Below are positions 27,752 to 36,785 of a DNA stretch of 55,970 bases, one piece after another. The notes beneath the pieces are model-generated. The model made no database searches. It was not told the DNA's origin and saw only the letters and a program-made list of their open reading frames with translations. The stretch spans positions 1-55,970 of the forward strand of contig CAIZRK010000040.1 of assembly GCA_903935355.1 (NCBI GenBank), read 5' to 3'. The first letter of the stretch is position 1, and the number at the start of each line of letters is the position of its first letter. The DNA is from an uncultured beta proteobacterium (GTDB lineage: Bacteria > Pseudomonadota > Gammaproteobacteria > Burkholderiales > Burkholderiaceae). The position numbers and the translations under genes were made by a program.

Positions 27752-27794
27752 TACTAGTAGGGCTTGGGTAAACACCCTCCCCTGCGAGATAATC

Positions 27795-27818
27795 AAGGCA
27801 GCGTTTGCTGCCTTTTTT
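27795..27818 (+). terminator. Intrinsic terminator after rpmE2
   Basis: AAGGCAGC / GCTGCCTT with a GTTT loop and a run of six T residues, 43 bases after the rpmE2 stop. This is a textbook Rho-independent terminator. Confidence 0.93.
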
Positions 27819-27846
27819 ATTGCCGCTCACTTCATCTTTTCTACTT

Positions 27847-29565
27847 ATGGTTAAACTCACCGCCGCCGCCACCACCTCGATTCCACGCATTATTATTTTT
27901 GCGTTGACTTTGGTTTATGGTTTGGCCGGCCTTTTTATGCGTGACCCATGGAAGAATGAAGACGCCATTGGTTTTGGTGGCATGTGGACTTTGCATCATG
28001 GTAAAGCAATAGACTGGATCGTTCCCCATTTAATAGGTCGAGATGTTTCATTAGGCGCACCATTTCCTTATTGGTTAGGTGCGGCACTAATGGATATCTT
28101 TGGTCCTTTCATTGGCATGGCTAATGCAGCCCGCTTGTATTCAGCAATCTGTTTTTTTGCTGCCGCTCTCGCTATTTGGTATGCCACTTACCTATTAGGT
28201 CGCCGATCAGAATTGCAGCCCATGGTATTAGCAGTTGGAGGTCAGCCCAGTCGTAAGAACTATGGCATGACATTGGCCGATGGCGCACTGCTCATCTTCT
28301 TAGCTTGTGTTGGGCTTGCTCAGCGCGCTCACGAAACCACACCAATGATGGCCCAACTAATGGGTATTAGCATTATCTTGTATGGCACTGTGCGTGGCTT
28401 AGATAAGCCTTGGCAAGGAGGTCTTTGGACGGGTCTGGGCATTGCGATTGTTGTTCTATCTAGTAACTTAGCCCTGAGCCTGATTATGGTGGGCTCCACC
28501 ATTATTGCTATGATCGCTAGCAATGCTAAACTGCGTTTTCGGTGGACCTTAACGAGCATCCTACTTGGTTTAATCGGCTTTGCTCTTTGGCCGGCAATTT
28601 GGTATCTTGGCGACCTTAGTCCTGAGTGGCGTCATATTGCCCAAGAAGGCTGGCGCAATATGCCCGAAATGCGGACCACACCTAGCATTGAGTCACTTGG
28701 TTTTTTAAGTGTTAACTTTTGGGCTTATGCTTGGCCTGTATGGCCTTTAGCGCTCATCTCACTTGTCCATTGGGGTCGAGTTAAAGAATCGGGTCAATGG
28801 CGTGCACCACACCTATGTATTCCTCTAAGTCTATTTATTGGCGGTTTAATTTATGTTTTATTTCGCTTAGAAGCAAATGAGCATGACTTAATGATCTTGA
28901 TACCTAGCCTATCTATCATTGCCGCATTTAGCTTGCCGATTTTGAGACGCGGTCTGATTAGTTTTATTGACTGGTTTGCGATGTTTAGCTTTACTCTGAT
29001 TGCTTTAGCGATTTGGATTATTTGGCTTGCAAAAATAACCGGCTATCCAGAATCTACTGCTGCCAACATAGCTCGATTACTGCCAGGATTTCAGAGTCAA
29101 TTTGATTTTTTAGGCTTGGTCGTAGCAATCATTATTACCGGCATCTGGCTGGCGATTGTGCGCTGGCGTACCTCGCGTGCGCCAAAAGAAATCTGGCGTT
29201 GCCTGATTATTTCTGCATCTGGCACCACTTTGATGTGGGTGCTCTTAATGACCTTATGGCTACCCACCATCAACTACGCTAAGACATATCGTTATGTATC
29301 TGCACGACTAGTTCAAATCATCGCTAATACACCGGGCTGTATTGATACTAGCAACTTAGGGATGTCCCAACTTGCCTCCTTTAATTATTTTACTCGACTG
29401 TCCCTGCGGGATGACCCCAATTGCAACCTTATGCTAACCCATAGTTCTTTAGAAGCTAAAGCGTACGCTAGCCTAAATGAGAAAAAAATTACCCTGCTTT
29501 GGGAAGATCGACGGGCAGCAGATAGGGATGAGCGGCTGCGCCTTTACCAAATAACTCCAGAGTAA
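27847..29565 (+). CDS. GT-C fold glycosyltransferase, ArnT/PMT-like membrane protein
   Basis: A 572-residue membrane protein with roughly 11-13 hydrophobic segments. After the first helix, DPWKNEDAIGFGGMWTLHHG gives the acidic loop expected of GT-C glycosyltransferases, where D/E residues bind the lipid-phosphate sugar donor. GAPFPYWLGAALMDIFG follows as in ArnT-like proteins. The C-terminal part (about residues 480-572) is a soluble domain. Such enzymes move a sugar from a polyprenyl carrier to lipid A, protein or other acceptors; substrate is unknown. ATG 27847 is chosen because earlier in-frame codons are within the terminator. MATE exporter gene follows after 3 bp. Confidence 0.82.
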   Translation: MVKLTAAATTSIPRIIIFALTLVYGLAGLFMRDPWKNEDAIGFGGMWTLHHGKAIDWIVPHLIGRDVSLGAPFPYWLGAALMDIFGPFIGMANAARLYSAICFFAAALAIWYATYLLGRRSELQPMVLAVGGQPSRKNYGMTLADGALLIFLACVGLAQRAHETTPMMAQLMGISIILYGTVRGLDKPWQGGLWTGLGIAIVVLSSNLALSLIMVGSTIIAMIASNAKLRFRWTLTSILLGLIGFALWPAIWYLGDLSPEWRHIAQEGWRNMPEMRTTPSIESLGFLSVNFWAYAWPVWPLALISLVHWGRVKESGQWRAPHLCIPLSLFIGGLIYVLFRLEANEHDLMILIPSLSIIAAFSLPILRRGLISFIDWFAMFSFTLIALAIWIIWLAKITGYPESTAANIARLLPGFQSQFDFLGLVVAIIITGIWLAIVRWRTSRAPKEIWRCLIISASGTTLMWVLLMTLWLPTINYAKTYRYVSARLVQIIANTPGCIDTSNLGMSQLASFNYFTRLSLRDDPNCNLMLTHSSLEAKAYASLNEKKITLLWEDRRAADRDERLRLYQITPE

Positions 29566-29568
29566 ATA

Positions 29569-30960
29569 GTGCTGCACTTTAAGTTATCGCGTCTACGCGA
29601 GGATATTCCTTCTTTACTAAAACTAGCTGGCCCTCTTCTTGTTGGTCAACTTGCAGTCATTGCCTTTGGTGTCTTAGACACGGCTATGACAGCACGTTAC
29701 TCGGAGGGTGATCTAGCCGCACTTGCAATGGCCTCGGCTATTTTTATTAGTGTTTATGTGGGACTAACTGGTGTGATCTCTGCTCTAGCCCCAATCGCTG
29801 GTCAGCTATTTGGCGCCAAACGTTTTCATGAAATTGGCGAAGAGGTTCGCCAATCTGCATGGCTAGCTGTGGGGCTCACCGTCTTGGGTTGTCTGGTTTT
29901 ACTAAATGCCGATTATCTTTTGCAGATTGCAGCTGTCAGTCCTGATATTGAATCTAAGGCTCGTCTTTATCTCAATATCTTAGCTCTAGGATTACCAGCA
30001 AGTATGGGCATGCGTGTGCTGATAGCCTTGCATAATGCAGTTTCTCGACCTGCTGTGATTACCGCCATACAACTCATTGGCTTAGGCTTAAAGTTGCCAT
30101 TAAATTGGCTATTTATTTATGGTGGTTTTGGGATTGAAGCAATGGGTGGGCCTGGTTGCGCTGTAGCAACTGTCATCATTAGCTGGTTTTGGCTCATCCT
30201 TACCCTAGGCTTTGTATTGCTAGACCGATTTTACAAACCATTTAAGATCTTTAGCCATTTTAGTAAACCAGACTGGCACCGCATTTGGACATTGCTACGC
30301 CTAGGAACACCTATTGGATTTAGTTATTTGATTGAAGTGACCTCATTTACTTTTATGTCATTGTTCATTGCTCGTCTTGGCACCACTGCTTTAGCAGGTC
30401 ATCAAATAGTCGCCAATATGGGGACAGTGATTTATATGGTGCCCTTATCCCTATCAATTGCAACGATGACTTTAGTGTCGCAATCTATTGGCGCTAATAA
30501 GCAAGAACGTGCTGAAGAGATTGGCTGGTCATCTGTTTTCTTTACAACTGTGATCTGCGTTTCTATTGGTATTGGTGTGTGGGTATTTAGAATGGCTCTT
30601 CTTGATTTATATGATCCCCCACAAGAGGTCAGAATCTTTTCCATTCCCCTCTTTTTATTTATAGCCTTTTATCAAGTCTTTGATGCACTTCAAGTCACCG
30701 CCGCATTTATCTTACGGGCTTACCGCATCGCCTTTTGGCCGATGCTGATCTATGCGGGATCGCTCTGGGGTGTTGGTCTAGGGGGTGGCTACTTATTGGG
30801 ATTTAACGTGCTTGGTAATACCCCAAAATTTTTGCAAGGTGCCAATGGTTTCTGGGCAGCTAACAGTATTAGTCTAGGTTTAGCAGCGTGTTTTCTGCTC
30901 TACCTCTTTAGAAGAACAGCTGCACGTTTTGAGAAAACACATCCGCTAGTTGAGGTGTAG
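29569..30960 (+). CDS. MATE-family multidrug/sodium antiporter
   Basis: A 463-residue protein with about 12 membrane segments in two related halves. LLKLAGPLLVGQLAVIAFGVLDTAM at the N-terminus, GPGCAVATVI, and LGTPIGFSYLIEVTSFTFMSLFIARLGTTALAGHQIVANM in the second half are typical of NorM/YdhE MATE exporters. The start is GTG 29569, three bases after the stop of the glycosyltransferase gene, so both are likely on one mRNA. MATE proteins export cationic drugs or metabolites using sodium or proton gradients. Substrate cannot be told from sequence. Confidence 0.92.
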   Translation: MLHFKLSRLREDIPSLLKLAGPLLVGQLAVIAFGVLDTAMTARYSEGDLAALAMASAIFISVYVGLTGVISALAPIAGQLFGAKRFHEIGEEVRQSAWLAVGLTVLGCLVLLNADYLLQIAAVSPDIESKARLYLNILALGLPASMGMRVLIALHNAVSRPAVITAIQLIGLGLKLPLNWLFIYGGFGIEAMGGPGCAVATVIISWFWLILTLGFVLLDRFYKPFKIFSHFSKPDWHRIWTLLRLGTPIGFSYLIEVTSFTFMSLFIARLGTTALAGHQIVANMGTVIYMVPLSLSIATMTLVSQSIGANKQERAEEIGWSSVFFTTVICVSIGIGVWVFRMALLDLYDPPQEVRIFSIPLFLFIAFYQVFDALQVTAAFILRAYRIAFWPMLIYAGSLWGVGLGGGYLLGFNVLGNTPKFLQGANGFWAANSISLGLAACFLLYLFRRTAARFEKTHPLVEV

Positions 30961-30973
30961 ACCTTGGTTTTAC

Positions 30974-32041
30974 TTACTTGCCGTAAATCTTTAGAGTAGA
31001 TTCATCATCTTCTAGCCTTCTTTTAAAGTTTCTGCCTTCTACTGGCCCATTACCGGGGTGAGCAGTAATGAAATTTTGAGCAGTTAATTGTTTTTGAACA
31101 TCTTCTGCCAAGGAGATTGATGCCAACTTCATAAGCTTAGCCATGCTGTGTTTAAAGCTATTATCTTTGCCGTCAATTTTGACTTCATTGCCAGTACCAG
31201 TGCCAATAAAGGAAGCCATAATTTGATTGGTCCTAGTATCAATCACATTAAAGTCAACCACGACATCCAAAGCCACCTGCTGTGAACTAGAAAGAGTCCC
31301 TGGAATATCGAAGATATTATCAGTGAGGGATAGTTCGCTCAGCACTCCATACAGAACGAAGTCGGCATCTCCAAAATCACCTGCCTTAATTCGACGAACA
31401 ATATCAAAGTACTCGTCTCCTTGAGCTGGGGCAGCAGGCGAACTCTTGGCGTGAACCACCTTATAACCGGATTTAATTAATAAGCCTCTAATTGGGTTAG
31501 CTAGATAGCGCAACTCTCCGTATTCTTGATTAGCCTCATATCCTGACTTCTTGAGGGTTTGTATGTTGCTTGTGCTTGAGGTGGTTTGAGGCATCTCGTT
31601 ACTAGCAACAAGTGGCGCTGGATTTGCTGGAGATTCAGTAGACTTTGGATCAGCTAGGTTAGTGAATTTCACAGGAAAGGCGGAGGAATTAGGTCCGCCT
31701 GTAAGAGCCGATGCGTCTGCTTTATCAGCATCTACTTCAATGATTTTAGGAGTGATTACTGAATTAATAATCGGGCCAGAACTCGATTGGCTTTGTCGTC
31801 TTGTCTCTTCAATATAGCTCAGATTCTTACCCTCTTTTTTAAAATAAATATCCGTTACCGCAATCGACTTGGACTCTTCATTAAGCAATTTAGCTGTAAT
31901 TGCCAGATTTTGCGGTGGCGCAGGCTCAGCTTGCGGATTTTGAAGTGCAAGGGGATTTGGTTTTGGAGTAGAGCTGCAACCTACCATCAATAGCACTGCC
32001 GCACTTACGCTAATAATGAAACTAGTTTGATTAAAACGCAT
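30974..32041 (-). CDS. Lipoprotein with CsgG/LpoB-like C-terminal domain
   Basis: A 355-residue lipoprotein. The start ATG 32041 (MRFNQTSFIISVSAAVLLMV) gives a good signal peptide with lipobox MVGC, and AGGA lies upstream; the ATG at 32062 would add seven residues and overlaps the previous stop as TAATG. The N-terminal 150 residues are proline-, serine- and asparagine-rich linker. The C-terminal 130 residues (DADFVLYGVLSELSLTDNIF, FNVIDTRTNQIMASFIGTGT) resemble the CsgG/LpoB domain. It is the last gene of a four-lipoprotein operon, so an envelope or peptidoglycan-synthesis role is inferred. I do not know a name for it. Confidence 0.72.
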   Translation of the reverse strand: MRFNQTSFIISVSAAVLLMVGCSSTPKPNPLALQNPQAEPAPPQNLAITAKLLNEESKSIAVTDIYFKKEGKNLSYIEETRRQSQSSSGPIINSVITPKIIEVDADKADASALTGGPNSSAFPVKFTNLADPKSTESPANPAPLVASNEMPQTTSSTSNIQTLKKSGYEANQEYGELRYLANPIRGLLIKSGYKVVHAKSSPAAPAQGDEYFDIVRRIKAGDFGDADFVLYGVLSELSLTDNIFDIPGTLSSSQQVALDVVVDFNVIDTRTNQIMASFIGTGTGNEVKIDGKDNSFKHSMAKLMKLASISLAEDVQKQLTAQNFITAHPGNGPVEGRNFKRRLEDDESTLKIYGK

Positions 32042-32061
32042 ATGACAAGATCCTATATTCA

Positions 32062-32661
32062 TTATCTGGTGGCAGTTTTACGAATCTCTTTTTCATCTGC
32101 CCATTCAATTAGGCCTGAACCATTGTTAATTAAATTAAGGTTAAATACATAAAATACATCCTTAACATCTTTGGTATTTTTTACGATCGAGGCAATCGAT
32201 CCCTCAATACGATATTGGGCACCTTGCATATTTCCAATCTTGTTAATGGTGCTATTTTTATAGAGGCCAGATTGATTTTGGCGCTTTAATTCTTCTACTT
32301 GGTTTGGCATTTCTGTAACGCTAACAGCAAACCGTACCTGACCACTCTTTACTAACTGAGTTCGTATCTTGTCAGTAATCACTCTAGTATCAATATATTC
32401 TGCAGTCTTATTTTTCACCTCGGCAAGGGTCACAATAGGAGCATCTTTACTTGCTGAAATCGCCTTAGATTGCAAAAGAGAGCGGGTCATGGCTTCTGCG
32501 ATCAATTGCAGATCAGTAGAGCCATAGTCGGCATTCACCGTTTCTACCGCCTTGGAATCTCCATAGCGAACCTGTGGACCTGAAGAGCAAGCGACTAACA
32601 TCAGGGCTGCAATGAGGATAGAAAGTGAATTCTTATTTAGCTGGTTAGGTTTCATAGTCAT
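32062..32661 (-). CDS. LpoB-like penicillin-binding-protein activator lipoprotein
   Basis: A 199-residue lipoprotein with lipobox LVAC near residue 24 (SILIAALMLVACSSGPQVRY). The mature domain has the LpoB pattern: DLQLIAEAMTRSLLQS, TRVITDKIRTQLVKSGQVRF, and YRIEGSIASIVKNTKDVKDV followed by VFNLNLINNGSGLIEWADEKEIRK. In E. coli LpoB is an outer-membrane lipoprotein that activates PBP1b. Here the domain lacks the long disordered linker. Two adjacent ATGs (32661 and 32655) are possible. It lies in an operon with YcfL- and COG3014-like lipoproteins, an arrangement known elsewhere. Confidence 0.85.
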   Translation of the reverse strand: MTMKPNQLNKNSLSILIAALMLVACSSGPQVRYGDSKAVETVNADYGSTDLQLIAEAMTRSLLQSKAISASKDAPIVTLAEVKNKTAEYIDTRVITDKIRTQLVKSGQVRFAVSVTEMPNQVEELKRQNQSGLYKNSTINKIGNMQGAQYRIEGSIASIVKNTKDVKDVFYVFNLNLINNGSGLIEWADEKEIRKTATR

Positions 32662-32687
32662 TATTCGATGTGAGTTATTTATAAAAA

Positions 32688-33044
32688 TTATTTATATTGA
32701 TTAAGCTCGAGACGAAAATCAATAGCATCTGGAGTTGGCGCGATACCCATGATCGTGGTAGATTGGCCCTTACCAATGGTTACAGGCTTCCATGCTTCTT
32801 CATCAAAAACGGCCATACCATTTTTTCCGATCCACCTAAAACGATAAGAGACTAAATTGGATTTACTGTCATTTTTAATCGTTACCTGCGCTGTTAATAC
32901 CCCATTACGGGTAAGACTTCGCATATCAGTTACTTCAATGCTATCGGTATCGCCATAGCGCGAAGTCATCTCTTTCATAGATGGAGTGGAGCTACATGCG
33001 GTAAACGTTAAAAATACTAATGCTGTTAAAAGATACTGTTTCAT
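32688..33044 (-). CDS. YcfL-family lipoprotein
   Basis: A 118-residue lipoprotein with lipobox FTAC near residue 17 (MKQYLLTALVFLTFTACSST). The mature domain (VTDMRSLTRNGVLTAQVTIK, SYRFRWIGKNGMAVFDEEAW, then PDAIDFRLELNQ) matches DUF1425/YcfL, a beta-sandwich protein encoded next to LpoB. It follows the COG3014-like gene by 12 bp. Function is not established; the neighbourhood suggests an envelope complex with LpoB. Confidence 0.85.
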   Translation of the reverse strand: MKQYLLTALVFLTFTACSSTPSMKEMTSRYGDTDSIEVTDMRSLTRNGVLTAQVTIKNDSKSNLVSYRFRWIGKNGMAVFDEEAWKPVTIGKGQSTTIMGIAPTPDAIDFRLELNQYK

Positions 33045-33056
33045 ATGCGGTCTTTC

Positions 33057-34856
33057 TTATTTAAACAACTGCTGAAAACGATCAAGTAAATTGGGCGCCT
33101 CATAGCCACTTATAGCATCCATATTACTGCTACTAGGGGTATTGCTTGGCACTAGATTTGGGTCCTGAATCAATTCTGGAGGTTTTGTAACCATGGTGGC
33201 TGGCTCTTCTGGCTTTGTCTGCGTGGAAATCCCTACTAGGCTTTTAAGGCCTTCAAAGAAACTCGCTTTTGCTACTGCTGGTGTTGGCTCCTGAGAAACT
33301 GAGACAGGAGCACTAATAGAAGCATCCTCATTAACCAAAACTGGCGTACTCAATAATACTTTTTCAGAAGGCCGAAATACATTAAAAACGGGGGGAACTG
33401 CTTTTGGATCATTCGAAGTTAATACAGCAGCTTTATCCCTAAACATACGGATGTAGACCACGTTGTACCCCCCCACTAAATTGATGGTTTGAGATAGGGT
33501 AATTCCAGAAGGGGTTGTGTATTTCAGTAGATTAGGTCCAATAGGTAAGCTTATCCGCGCCATATAAGTTTGAGCTGGAAGGGTTGACCAATGCCGCACA
33601 TCAGTCACATTTACTGATTGCATGGCCAAGCCTGTTAATAAACCAGCAATCGCACCTGCGATGGCAGCGTTATTATTATTATTTTGATTCTTTCTACTAG
33701 CACTCTGTTGCGCAGCTCTATCTGCTGCATATTGGGCTGCTAATGAAACTAGCGCTCTTGAGGAAGCTCTAAGTACATAAGCAGGCATATCATCCTTCAA
33801 GTTTTTTCTGGCCATTGTGTCTAAATTAGTAACTAACTCTGGGCCAACCGATGTATTTCCAAGAACAATTGAATTTGGCGAAAAACGTTCTGTTGATTTT
33901 TCTATGACAGGAAAAGTTAAAGTCACCAGCTTTGGACCATTGCCAATGGTAAAGGTTTGATTTAATTTATAAGGTGTAATTTTTGGCATATAACCTGTGT
34001 CTATGATGACTAGAGTATCTGCGCTCTTTTTTAAGTTTCTACTCTTAACATTAGCCTCTAGATTTGCTAGGCTTGACTTAAAAAAAGAAACCGATGGTCG
34101 CAGCTCTAAAGCTAGCCGATAGCCAGGGGCAGCTAGGCTAGTCTCTCCTTGGGACTCATAAATAAAAGCGGATAAATAGTAGGCAGATGGATTTTGGTAA
34201 GAATTTTTAAGATTTCGGGTCTCATCATCATCAAGTAAATTGACTGGATAGCCATTAATTTCTTCGATCCTGCTAGTTGCCCCTCTAGTTGTAGGATTGT
34301 TTTGTTGATTTTGCTCAACACGAGAGATGGCCGAGGTTTTTCTTTGGACTAACTCTTCGATCACCTTCTCCCGCTGTGCCATTTTTTTAGCTTCCACCAT
34401 GGCATCATGCCATTGCCCTTGAGCAATATGATTTAAAGCTAGAGTTTGACTTAAGAAACTGATTTCATAAAGCTTGGGATCATATTCACTATTCAGACCT
34501 TCTGATAGTAAATATGAGCTGACATCACTAAATGATTTTTTGAGTCTCTCATTAGTCTCTATCTCCCACCTTTCCACCTGCGCATCGGCTATTCTCAAGC
34601 TATGGATGCTATTGGGAATTTGACTCGGACCAAGTAAACGTTGAACTTGACCCATTTCAAGGTAGTAAAGGGTATTTTTAGTCTTAAATGCCTCCTGAAT
34701 GGTTGCCACACTATTGTACAAATTACCGTTTTTAAACTGTTCTTTGCTCTCATTCATTTTGATCTGCTGGGTTTGAGTAGCGCATCCAGATAGGAAAAAG
34801 ACAGAGAGAGTGAGGGCAAATGCTAAAAAAGTAAGCAGTTTGCGGAGGTTGAAAAT
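33057..34856 (-). CDS. COG3014-like lipoprotein, probable ATT start
   Basis: The frame has its first ATG at 34757, but the codons upstream of it encode a clear lipoprotein signal: FNLRKLLTFLAFALTLSVF ending in the lipobox LSGC. No ATG, GTG or TTG lies between the preceding in-frame stop and that signal. ATT at 34856 is six bases after AAGG, so it is taken as start, giving 599 residues with Cys25 lipidated. The mature protein has a TPR-like helical N-terminus, a COG3014-like beta domain, an AIAGAIAGLLTGLAMQSV glycine zipper, and a disordered tail. It is first in the LpoB/YcfL operon. Function is unknown. Confidence 0.75.
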   Translation of the reverse strand: MFNLRKLLTFLAFALTLSVFFLSGCATQTQQIKMNESKEQFKNGNLYNSVATIQEAFKTKNTLYYLEMGQVQRLLGPSQIPNSIHSLRIADAQVERWEIETNERLKKSFSDVSSYLLSEGLNSEYDPKLYEISFLSQTLALNHIAQGQWHDAMVEAKKMAQREKVIEELVQRKTSAISRVEQNQQNNPTTRGATSRIEEINGYPVNLLDDDETRNLKNSYQNPSAYYLSAFIYESQGETSLAAPGYRLALELRPSVSFFKSSLANLEANVKSRNLKKSADTLVIIDTGYMPKITPYKLNQTFTIGNGPKLVTLTFPVIEKSTERFSPNSIVLGNTSVGPELVTNLDTMARKNLKDDMPAYVLRASSRALVSLAAQYAADRAAQQSASRKNQNNNNNAAIAGAIAGLLTGLAMQSVNVTDVRHWSTLPAQTYMARISLPIGPNLLKYTTPSGITLSQTINLVGGYNVVYIRMFRDKAAVLTSNDPKAVPPVFNVFRPSEKVLLSTPVLVNEDASISAPVSVSQEPTPAVAKASFFEGLKSLVGISTQTKPEEPATMVTKPPELIQDPNLVPSNTPSSSNMDAISGYEAPNLLDRFQQLFK

Positions 34857-34969
34857 AGGAGGCCTTATATTGTGAAGAGTCCATGGTCAAGCGAAAAAAG
34901 GTTTGCCTTTATTCCATTAACGCTTCAACTATATCTAGGCTGACAAGAATCTGCCCTAATAAGGAGTAT

Positions 34970-35962
34970 TTATTGATCTAATTTAGCGCCTGACCGATAG
35001 ATCACCCTTCCCCACTTATTGGTCTCAACTTGGATCAGCTTGCCCAATTCTTGAGGACTACCAGGGGCAGGTTCTAAACCACTTGCTTGGAGCTTACTTT
35101 TAACCTCAGGCTTATTCAGGGTTTGGCGCGTTAAGGTATTGAGTTGTTTTTGTATGGCGGGCGATAGATTTGCTGGCGCCATTAAAGAAAACCAGGATGT
35201 CGCCTCAAAATGAGTTAATCCTTGCTCGGCCAAGGTTGGAATATCTGGGGCGGCGGGAGATCGTTTTAAGGTGGTTACCCCTAAAGCTTGAATCTCTCCG
35301 GCCTTAATCAAAGGCAATGAAGAAGAGAGATTATCAAAAAGCATAGAGATACGACCACTAATAAGGTCAGGCAGAGATTGCGCACGACCCTTATATGGAA
35401 TATGCCGAATTTGTACCCCCGTCATCTCCTTTAACAACTCTCCGGACATATGCAATGAAGTTCCAATGCCAGAGGATCCAAAGGTCAGTTGATTGGGCTT
35501 TGCTTTAGCTAATTCAATTAACTCGTGCAGATTATTGACCCCCAATTGTTTATTTACTACCAACACATTAGGAGTGCTCGCCAAGAAACTAATAGGCGTG
35601 AAATCCTTGACCGGATCAAAAGAGAGCTTTTCATAAAGAGCGCCATTGATCGTATGAATACCCACCGTACCGATGAGTAGGGTGTACCCATCAGGCTCGC
35701 TTTTGGCAACCATATCTGCGCCAATATTGCCACCATAACCTGGGCGATTTTCTACTAGCACGGGAATCCCTATACTTTGCTGCCAACTCTCTGCAAGCAC
35801 ACGCGCCAAGATATCTGGAGCACCCCCAGGGGTAAAAGTCACCACAATCCGAATTGGCTGGGATGGCCAAGTATTCACCTGCGCCACAGCTCCCGTATTA
35901 AGAACACAAGCTGTTAACAACATAGAAAAAAACCACTTCACTACTTTTAAAAAAAAGATCAT
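34970..35962 (-). CDS. Bug/TctC family periplasmic binding protein
   Basis: A 330-residue protein with a signal peptide (FFSMLLTACVLNTGAVAQ) and the Bug-family pattern. WPSQPIRIVVTFTPGGAPDILARVLA follows the signal, then VENRPGYGGNIGADMVAKSEPDGYTLLIG and FGSSGIGTSLHMSGELLKEM, and PDIPTLAEQGL near the C-terminus. Bug proteins bind carboxylates or aromatic acids. Most, as here, are not beside a TctAB permease. A cysteine in the signal (LTACVLN) does not look like the lipidation site because the hydrophobic part continues. It is a single gene. Confidence 0.92.
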   Translation of the reverse strand: MIFFLKVVKWFFSMLLTACVLNTGAVAQVNTWPSQPIRIVVTFTPGGAPDILARVLAESWQQSIGIPVLVENRPGYGGNIGADMVAKSEPDGYTLLIGTVGIHTINGALYEKLSFDPVKDFTPISFLASTPNVLVVNKQLGVNNLHELIELAKAKPNQLTFGSSGIGTSLHMSGELLKEMTGVQIRHIPYKGRAQSLPDLISGRISMLFDNLSSSLPLIKAGEIQALGVTTLKRSPAAPDIPTLAEQGLTHFEATSWFSLMAPANLSPAIQKQLNTLTRQTLNKPEVKSKLQASGLEPAPGSPQELGKLIQVETNKWGRVIYRSGAKLDQ

Positions 35963-35991
35963 TTGAAACCTAAAGATTAATTGTCAATAAT

Positions 35992-36555
35992 TTAAAAACC
36001 AAAGCGAGTACGTAGCCAAATCCATCCATCATATTTAACAGGGTCATCAGCACAAGGGCCAATGCCACATTCCAGTAAGGTGGAGATCAGATTGGCAGCG
36101 ACCAAGAGGATAAATATAATGACGATTGTGTTGGCAAAGACGGAGTGTGATCGTACCTCGCGATTGGGTAACATCAATAAAATAGCCTGCCCTGCTAACA
36201 AACCAGCATAGCCCATAAAGGCCCAAGTATAAAAATGTAACTCTAAAAAGGTTGCTCCAAATCCAGCATCACCTGGCAAGATATGCAAAAACACTTGACG
36301 CAGTGAGACCATCATCCCCACTAAGCCGCCGATAATGCCCCAACCATAATGAGCAGAATGCGCACCACAACGAATATTAAGCACTAAGGCTGAGCCAATC
36401 ATGACAAAAGCAATGCGTTGCATTAAACACAAGGGGCACGGCAATTCACCAAAATAGAATTGATCAAAAAAGGCGTAAGACAAAACACCAATCACTGCAA
36501 CTAATGCCAGCTGATTGCCTAAACTGGCCAGAGTAGGAAATGAATATTTGCTCAC
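35992..36555 (-). CDS. dsbB: Disulfide bond formation protein DsbB
   Basis: A 187-residue inner-membrane protein with four predicted helices. The first periplasmic pair is Cys40 and Cys43 in ELPCPLCLMQR; the second is in LECGIGPCADD near residue 160. DsbB reoxidises DsbA and passes electrons to ubiquinone. The start is GTG 36555, overlapping the stop of the upstream DUF5993 gene as GTGA, so the two are coupled. The second cysteine pair is spaced CX4C and lies near the C-terminus, in the position usual for the family. Confidence 0.94.
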   Translation of the reverse strand: MSKYSFPTLASLGNQLALVAVIGVLSYAFFDQFYFGELPCPLCLMQRIAFVMIGSALVLNIRCGAHSAHYGWGIIGGLVGMMVSLRQVFLHILPGDAGFGATFLELHFYTWAFMGYAGLLAGQAILLMLPNREVRSHSVFANTIVIIFILLVAANLISTLLECGIGPCADDPVKYDGWIWLRTRFGF

Positions 36556-36710
36556 AAACTAATATTGAGGTGGCTAGTAGCGTGAATGCGAAACCAGAAC
36601 ATCAAGATCCCGACGGTAATGGCAACCATCACTAGGCCGGCCAAACGCTTCTCAAACCAGACTAAGATGAGTCCAAGCAATGCCGTCAGAAAAGGAAGGA
36701 ACATATACAT
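36552..36710 (-). CDS. DUF5993-like small membrane protein
   Basis: A 52-residue protein with two membrane helices: MYMFLPFLTALLGLILVWFE, a short basic turn (KRLAG), and LVMVAITVGILMFWFRIHAT. It precedes dsbB and overlaps its start by four bases (GTGA). Small proteins of this type (DUF5993) are found beside dsbB in Burkholderiales, which supports the call. There is no Shine-Dalgarno sequence at ATG 36710 or at the next ATG (36704). Role unknown; perhaps an accessory of DsbB. Confidence 0.78.
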   Translation of the reverse strand: MYMFLPFLTALLGLILVWFEKRLAGLVMVAITVGILMFWFRIHATSHLNISL

Positions 36711-36785
36711 AGGACAATTCTATCGCAGCATCATTGCAAGCCCTCTAAATAATCAATTAATAGGGCTTTTGTATAAAATTAGACA

